Positions 58,858 through 64,000 of a stretch of 64,000 nt of DNA are shown here, piece after piece. A program made the translations under genes and the position numbers. The stretch covers positions 332,311,211 to 332,375,210 of the forward strand of contig CM042696.1 in the NCBI GenBank assembly GCA_023614405.1, in the 5' to 3' direction. How positions within the stretch are numbered: the stretch's first letter is position 1; every line of letters starts with the position of its first letter. Source of the stretch: Avena insularis (taxonomy: Eukaryota; Streptophyta; Magnoliopsida; Poales; Poaceae). The notes under the pieces were generated by a model. The model worked only from the letters and a program-made list of their open reading frames with translations. It was not told where the DNA came from and searched no databases.

Positions 58858-58953
58858 GACGATAGTACTGACCAAGCCTTCGAGGAAGAGGAGTTCTACC
58901 AAGAAGAAGAAGAAGAAGAAGAAAACTTCAACCACTGCACCAACCAAGGCAAG
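58858..58953 (+). other. acidic reading-frame island, solo LTR copy
   Basis: Thirty-two codons starting DDSTDQAFEEEEFYQEEEE and ending in the same TNQGK motif. Two codons longer than in D, through a GAA-repeat expansion that keeps the frame. Confidence 0.45.
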
Positions 58954-59034
58954 CTATTAGTGGCAAGCTAAACCTTGCAAACATGCTTTAGCAAGCTATT
59001 AGTGGCAAGCTAAACCTTGCAAACATGCTTTAGT
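58951..59034 (+). repeat. 42-base tandem duplication in solo LTR I
   Basis: Two nearly identical 42-base units (58951-58992 and 58993-59034), then a partial third. The D LTRs have no such repeat at this place. Confidence 0.85.
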
Positions 59035-60441
59035 AAGCTATTGTAGCAAGCTAGAATAAAACTAGATAGTTTAGTAAAGATGCCTTAAGCATACTTTGAT
59101 CACACCCCTTTAACTCTTAGTACCTCAAGTCTTATTAACAAGTTTTACCCCCTTAGTTACACCAAGTTCTTTAATTAATTTTGAAGGTAGCATAAAGAGT
59201 ATAAAACTTGACCTACTTAGAAACCTTTAGATGTCATTCTATGGCAAGAGATTGATCCCATCTTTCCACCTTAGTGAACACTCTTAACTTAGTATTTTAG
59301 AATAGATCAAAACTTGAGTCACTTTAGATGGGAACACTTGGTGAAAATGAGTTATGAAAACCTTGGAATGATGAGTCATTCTATTGAGATGTTTTGACAT
59401 GTGTTGAGAAACACAATGGGTTGATGATGATGAAAAAGATAAGGCATGAGCCTTAACACTTTTATAAAACTGATGGTTGGATTCAGATGCAATACGATTC
59501 CAAATTTACCGTACAACCACATTACCTAAATTGGGTAAGGCTTAGCTGGAAATTTATGTGCATTAGTATTAGTTCCCTCACGGGAGAGGTTTGAGCTGAG
59601 GCTACCTCTCAATGATGTCCACCTATCACGGTGCCCAAGATGGTGATGGTCATGGTTGGGAGGCCATGCTCATAGGAGAGGTGCTTGTACTAGGGTGTGT
59701 AAAGGGAAGGTTATGTTTGATTATCTGCATACTAAGTATGATGATTCAGGGTTATCCACAGCGGATGTATCGAATCTTGTGGTGAAAGTGTACCACCTCT
59801 GCAGTGTCAAACTATTGAATAGCAGCGTCATGATTATGGACAGTTGGAATGGCCATACTGTTTCGTTGTCAGATGTTTTCTAGATAACTTGAAAAGAATG
59901 ATGAACTTTGACTTGACACAACAGGGTTGTGTAGATGATAATAGCTTCCCAACTTAAGTGATTCTAGAACTTTAATTTATCTTTTCTTGCTTCAGAACTC
60001 AGCTTAGGTTTCAAACTTAACTTGATAGTATTCTTTCAATTCAGCACTTTAACTTAGAATCATAAACCTTGCTAGTAGTAGTTTGCGAGTACTTAAAGAG
60101 TACTCATGGCTTTTGTCCCTGGCTATTATCATGGCCAAACTATGAAGGAGAGTATCAAGATGATGGTGTTGAATGGCTATGATAACTAGGACTATCTGCC
60201 TTCGTCGACATTACTGTGCCCGAAGATGGACCCCAGCTACGCTATCGTTTAATTCCGCTTGTTGTATTAAACCTTTGGATCATGAGATCCTTATTTGTGT
60301 AAAACCTTATGTATGGTTTGTAATGGATGATGTACTGTGATATCCAATCCGTTATGTCTCGCAAAAATGGTAATCCTGGGATTGCAAGGTATGGCATAAC
60401 AGGCATCTGGGATTAAAAATCCGGGTATTGACATGACGCTA

Positions 60442-60456
60442 GTGCAAGTGGGAGAC
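60442..60456 (+). promoter_or_regulatory. element H polypurine tract
   Basis: GTGCAAGTGGGAGAC directly precedes the truncated 3' LTR of H. Confidence 0.8.
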
Positions 60457-61166
60457 TGAAGGGAATATGCCCGAGAGGCAATAATAAAGTGGTTATTATC
60501 TTATTCCATGTTTATGATAAATGTTTATTTTGAATGATATAATTGTATTGATCAGAAACATCAATACATGTGTGTTTAATAAACAAAAAGGGTTCCTAGT
60601 TATGCCTCTCTTATAGACTAGCTCGTTGATTAACAAGATGATCAAGGTTTCCTGATCATGGACATTGGATGTTGTTAATAACGAGGTCACAAGATTGGTG
60701 GAATGATGTGATGAACATTCATCCGAAGTATAGCATTACAATCAAGTAATTATGTTTATATTGCTATAACATCATATGAAGTAATCTTTATCCTTAGACC
60801 ATGAGATCATGTTAATTGCTAACACCGGAAGAGTATCTTGATAACATCAAACGTCACACCGTAACAGGGTGACTATAAAGATGGGTTCAGTGCTATGAAG
60901 GTGTTATGTTGAGGCTCATGGATCAAGAGTGGGATTTGTCCATCCCGGTGAAGGATAGATATACTCTAGGCCCTCTCGGTGATATCACATTAAGATAGCT
61001 TGCAAGCAAGTGATGTGATCACTAGAATGTTATATCACGGGAACGAGAAAAGAGTGCATGTCGGTAACGAGATCAAACTAGGTATGGAGATACCAATGAT
61101 CGAATCTCGGACATGTAATATATCGCGAGACAAAGGGATTTAGTTACTAGCGTTAAAGGTTCTCAC
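60457..61166 (+). repeat. element H 3' LTR, truncated
   Basis: The first 710 bases match the H 5' LTR. It stops inside the segment reading GGTTCTCAC and is joined there to rearranged sequence. Confidence 0.88.
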
Positions 61167-61215
61167 ATGTAACATATCAAACCTTTAACACTTGTAACTA
61201 AATCACTGTCCCGAT
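61133..61215. repeat. inverted LTR pieces at H/J junction
   Basis: ATTTAGTTACTAGCGTTAAAGG (61139-61160) is followed, after about 20 bases, by its diverged reverse complement AACCTTTAACACTTGTAACT. A copy of ATGTAA.ATATC in direct orientation lies between them. The junction joins H to element J. Confidence 0.7.
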
Positions 61216-61640
61216 CTGTCACTACACTAATCTAGTTCACATAGTGATAAATCTAACACCCATGGAGTTCTTGTGTTGATCATGTTTTCCCTAGGAGTAC
61301 TTTAGTCAGCGGATCTGCTACATTCAGGTCGTGTGCATTTTACAAATCTTTATATCTCCATCCTTGACATGCTCATGGATGGGTGAAACAGCAATATGCT
61401 ATGAATTCTTGTGAGACCTTGGTTCCTTGGCGTTGGCTATGGCTCCATTGTTGTCACAATAGATCACCATCGGGTCCAGCATATGGGAACCACACCCAGT
61501 TCCGTAATGAACTCTTTCATCAAAGCGCTTCTGGCGCGAAGCGACAACATATTCCGTCTCGTTGTTGATCCAGCCACCACCGGAGTTATTTGGAGCTCCT
61601 CCAACTAAGCGCTACTCTGTTCAAGAAATCGTGCTCTGGA
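61216..61640 (-). pseudogene. element J RNase H
   Basis: The minus strand matches 41030-41430 of E, with the block encoding CDNNGAIANAKEPR readable near 61430-61470. Small insertions and deletions break the frame. It ends in the sequence that precedes the polypurine tract in E, but the tract and LTR are missing. Confidence 0.75.
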
Positions 61641-62560
61641 TTGAGACTTACAGTCATTCGGATTAGTGTCAAAGGTAGCATCGACATAACACTTAGCGAC
61701 TAGCTCTTCTTCACCTCCGTATACAAGAAACATATCCTTAGTTCTTCTCAAGTACTTAAGGATATTCTTGACCGCTATCCAGTGTTCCGAACCTGGATCA
61801 GATTGGTACCTACTAGTCAAACTAAAGGATCCATTCTTGGCAACTCCTTTCGCGAGAAACTCCTTCTCAAGAAAGGATCCATTCTTGGCAACAAAAACCT
61901 TGCCCTCGGATCTGTGATAGAAGGTATACCCAATCGTTTCCTTAGGGTATCCTATGAAGACGCATTTTTCCGCTTTGGGTTCGAGTTTATCCGGCTGAAG
62001 TTTCTTCACATAAACATCGCATCCCAAAACCTTAAGAAATGACAGCTTAGGTTTGTTTCCAAACCATAATTCATACGGTGTCGTTTCAACGGATTTAGAT
62101 GGTGCCCGATTTAAAGTGAATGCAGCTGTTTCTAGTGCATAACCCCAAAATGACCGTGGCAAGTCAGTCAGAGACATCATAGATCGAACCATATCCAATA
62201 AAGTATGATTACGACATTCTGACACACCATTACGTTGTGGTGTTACGGCGTGAGTTGTGAAACTATTCCACGATATTTCATATGTGCTAAACTCGTAACT
62301 AAGATACTCTCCTCCACGGTCGGACCAGAAATTTGATCTTTACATTACGATGATTTTCCACTTCATTCTGAAATTCTTTGAACTTTTCAAAAGTTTCAGA
62401 CTTGTGTTTCATCAAATAGATATAACCATATCTACTCAAATCATCCGTTAAAGTAACAAAATAACGATATCAACCTCGTGAGCACACTCATTGGTCCACA
62501 CACATCGGTATGTATGATTTCCAATAGATCATCGCTTTGTTCCATTGAGCTGGAAAGCGG
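61605..62560 (-). pseudogene. element J integrase C-terminal part fused to RNase H connection
   Basis: The frame at 62225-61605 reads integrase (HTLLDMVRSMMSLTDL, TPYELWFGNKP, FLEKEFLAKG) and then jumps to SLTSRYQSDPGSEHW, which lies about 1.2 kb further on in E. RT with its catalytic YVDD is therefore absent. At the joint, a 21-base segment occurs twice (61824-61844 and 61872-61892). Between 62225 and 62560 the integrase core is frameshifted, with DVCGPMSV readable at about 62490-62510. Confidence 0.85.
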
Positions 62561-63200
62561 CGTTCTAGTCATCTTGCCCATAAGGCATGGCTCACATGTA
62601 TCAAATGATTCAAAATCAAGTGATTCCAAAAGTCCATCGAATGGAGTTTCTTCATGCGTTTAACGCCAATATGACCTGCGGCGATTGCCACATATGTAGA
62701 TATATCATTATCAAGTTTAATCCTTTTAGCATCAACATTATGAATATATGTAATACTACTATCGAGATCCAACAGAAACAAACCATTCAACATAGGTGCA
62801 TGACCATAAAAGATATTATTCATATAAATCGAACAACCATTGTTTTCAGACTTAAATGAATAACCACTTTGCATCAAACACGATCCGGATACAATGTTCA
62901 TGCTCAGTGCAGGCACCAAATAACAATTATTTAGGTTTATAACTAATCCCGATGGCATATGGAGGCGAGTTAAACGGCGATCACATCAACTCTTGATCCA
63001 TTGCCGACCCGCATCGTGACCTCATCCCTTGCTAGTTGTCGCTTGTTCCGCAGCCCCTGAACCAAGTTACATATATTAGCAACCGATCCCGTATCAAATA
63101 CCCAGGTGCTACTGCTAGTACTAGTCAAGTACACATCAATAACATGTATATCACATATACCTTTGTTTGCCTTGCCAGACTTCTTGTCCGCCAAATACTT
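62561..63200 (-). pseudogene. element J protease and integrase zinc region
   Basis: Protease has WVFDTGSVANI at about 63060-63110 in the frame 63194-62970. The next frame (62958-62569) continues with INLNNCYLVPALSMNIVSGS. The integrase zinc motif reads TYVAIAAGHIG where MWHCHLGHIG is found in E, so metal-binding residues are lost. Frameshifts lie near 62965 and 62690. Confidence 0.8.
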
Positions 63201-63982
63201 GGGGCAGTTGTGCTTCCAATGGCCAGTCCCCTTGCAATAGTAGCACTTTTCGGTTAGGACTTAGGGCCAGCTCGGGGTTTCTTTTCAAGCGTGGCAACAG
63301 ACTTGCCACCCTTCTTTCCCTTGTGCTTGCCTTTCTTGTCCTTCTTGAAACCGGTGGTCCTATTGATCATCAACACTTGATGTTCTTTCCTAATCTCCAC
63401 TTCTGCAGTCTTAAGCATTGTGAAGCTCGGGAAGAGACTTCTTCATGCCACGCATATTATAGTTCATCCACGAAGCCCTTGTAGCTAGGTGGCAGAGATT
63501 GGAGAACACGATGTATGCCTAAGTCAATGGGAATTGTTATTCCCAAGGACACAAGCTTATCGGCGTGCAGGACATTTTGAGTACATGCTCACTAACGGAG
63601 CTGTTTTCCTCCATCATGCAGCTAAAGAACTTTTCTGTAGCATTATAACTCTCTACGGAAGCATGGGTATCGAAAATCATTTTCAATTCTCCCATGGTAT
63701 AAAAGGCATTGCCATTTTCGAAATGTTTTCGAAGTTAAGCTCTAGCCCATACGGTATCCGCAATGAACTAAGTTGTGGTCCTCGATGAGTTATATAGGCG
63801 TTCTTTTCCTCGTCGAGGCATCGAGGAGCTGGTGGGGGCCTAGCGGTGCATCTAGCACATATTGCTTTTGTGCTTGTGAGGAGAATCCTCAAATTCATAG
63901 CCCAGTTGGTGAAGTTGCTACCATTCGTAGTAAGTTTCTCTTTCTCCATGAACACATTGAAATTAAAAGCAGGTGGTGCCAT
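63201..63982 (-). pseudogene. element J gag
   Basis: From the ATG at 63982 it starts MAPPAFNFNVFMEKEKL, nearly identical to E. The frame shifts within the first 50 codons (around 63840-63870), and again before the Lys-rich region and CCHC knuckle, which is readable on the minus strand near 63205-63245. The leader sequence lies beyond 63983. Confidence 0.85.
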
Positions 63983-64000
63983 CTACAATAGAATTTGTAA

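Larger units (their letters stand above)
56471..60433 (+). repeat. element I: solo LTR of D family (3963 bases)
   Basis: It starts TGTAACATCCC and ends GGGTATTGACA, flanked by TGACG duplications, with no internal region. It is the product of recombination between two LTRs of one D-type element. It is more diverged from the D LTRs than they are from each other. GC-rich block at 57180-58160 with TATAAAA at 57702. Confidence 0.92.
49885..61166 (+). mobile_element. element H: copia-derived, decayed coding region, probably non-autonomous
   Basis: 5' LTR, primer site, leader, a wrecked coding region, polypurine tract and the start of a 3' LTR. The left duplication would be GTAGG (49880-49884). The right end is lost. 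The first 700 bases of the LTRs differ at about 20 positions by eye, similar to E, yet gag cannot be read at all and pol survives only as short motif traces full of stops. Solo LTR I is inserted near its 3' end. Confidence 0.8.
61216..64000 (-). mobile_element. element J: copia internal region, minus strand, RT-deleted
   Basis: The same family as E, read right to left from a gag ATG at 63982 to an RNase H end at about 61216. No 3' LTR follows. Most of RT is deleted. The 5' LTR and most of the leader lie beyond the window. Confidence 0.9.

Noticed and set aside
58951..59034. Tandem units as a CRISPR-like array
   Set aside because: There are only two adjacent copies without spacers, in a plant LTR.

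Overview
The window looks like intergenic DNA from a large-genome grass, most likely a Triticeae species (wheat, barley or rye group). It is almost entirely nested transposable elements. I found no host gene, rRNA, tRNA or CRISPR array. The organism call is an inference. It rests on copia LTRs that open like the BARE/Angela/WIS group (recalled, not searched), very long-LTR chromodomain gypsy elements, a CACTA transposase relic, and LTR elements stacked inside one another.

Layout, left to right. 1-384: unrecognised sequence. 385-4050: two Tat/Retand-like gypsy 3' ends meet tail to tail as a diverged inverted repeat. The left one (A, + strand) keeps only an integrase C-terminus and downstream non-coding DNA. 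The right one (B, - strand) continues to about 9870 with integrase, archaeal-type RNase H, RT/RNase H, protease and gag, all broken. 9873-11841: a CACTA element relic (subterminal repeats and a TNP2-type transposase pseudogene). 11842-12662: LTR and gag start of another gypsy element (C), inserted in the transposase frame.

12663-48775: element D, a chromodomain gypsy (Tekay/Del-like) with 3.7-3.9 kb LTRs, inserted in the C gag (duplication CGGAC). Copia element E (20479-43118, duplication GTATT) sits in the D RNase H region. A second, minus-strand chromodomain gypsy, F (22027-36303, duplication TATAT, LTRs of 4.45 kb), sits in the 5' LTR of E. The nest is therefore CACTA > C > D > E > F. Removing each insertion with one duplication copy restores the host sequence cleanly.

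48776-49068 is the rest of the C gag fragment. 49069-49884 is part of a copia LTR (G). 49885-61166 is copia-derived element H, whose LTRs, leader, primer-binding site and polypurine tract are well preserved while its coding region is wrecked. A solo D-type LTR (I, 56471-60433, duplication TGACG) is inserted at its 3' end. The H 3' LTR breaks at about 61166 in a rearranged junction. Beyond it lies the internal part of a minus-strand copia element (J), which lacks most of its reverse transcriptase and runs off the window.

No element is intact: every gag-pol has stops, frameshifts or altered catalytic residues. The most interesting signals are an extra reading frame upstream of gag in D, an acidic reading-frame island kept in frame in three D-type LTRs, and H as a candidate non-autonomous element mobilised in trans. 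I did not find a convincing new biological system.
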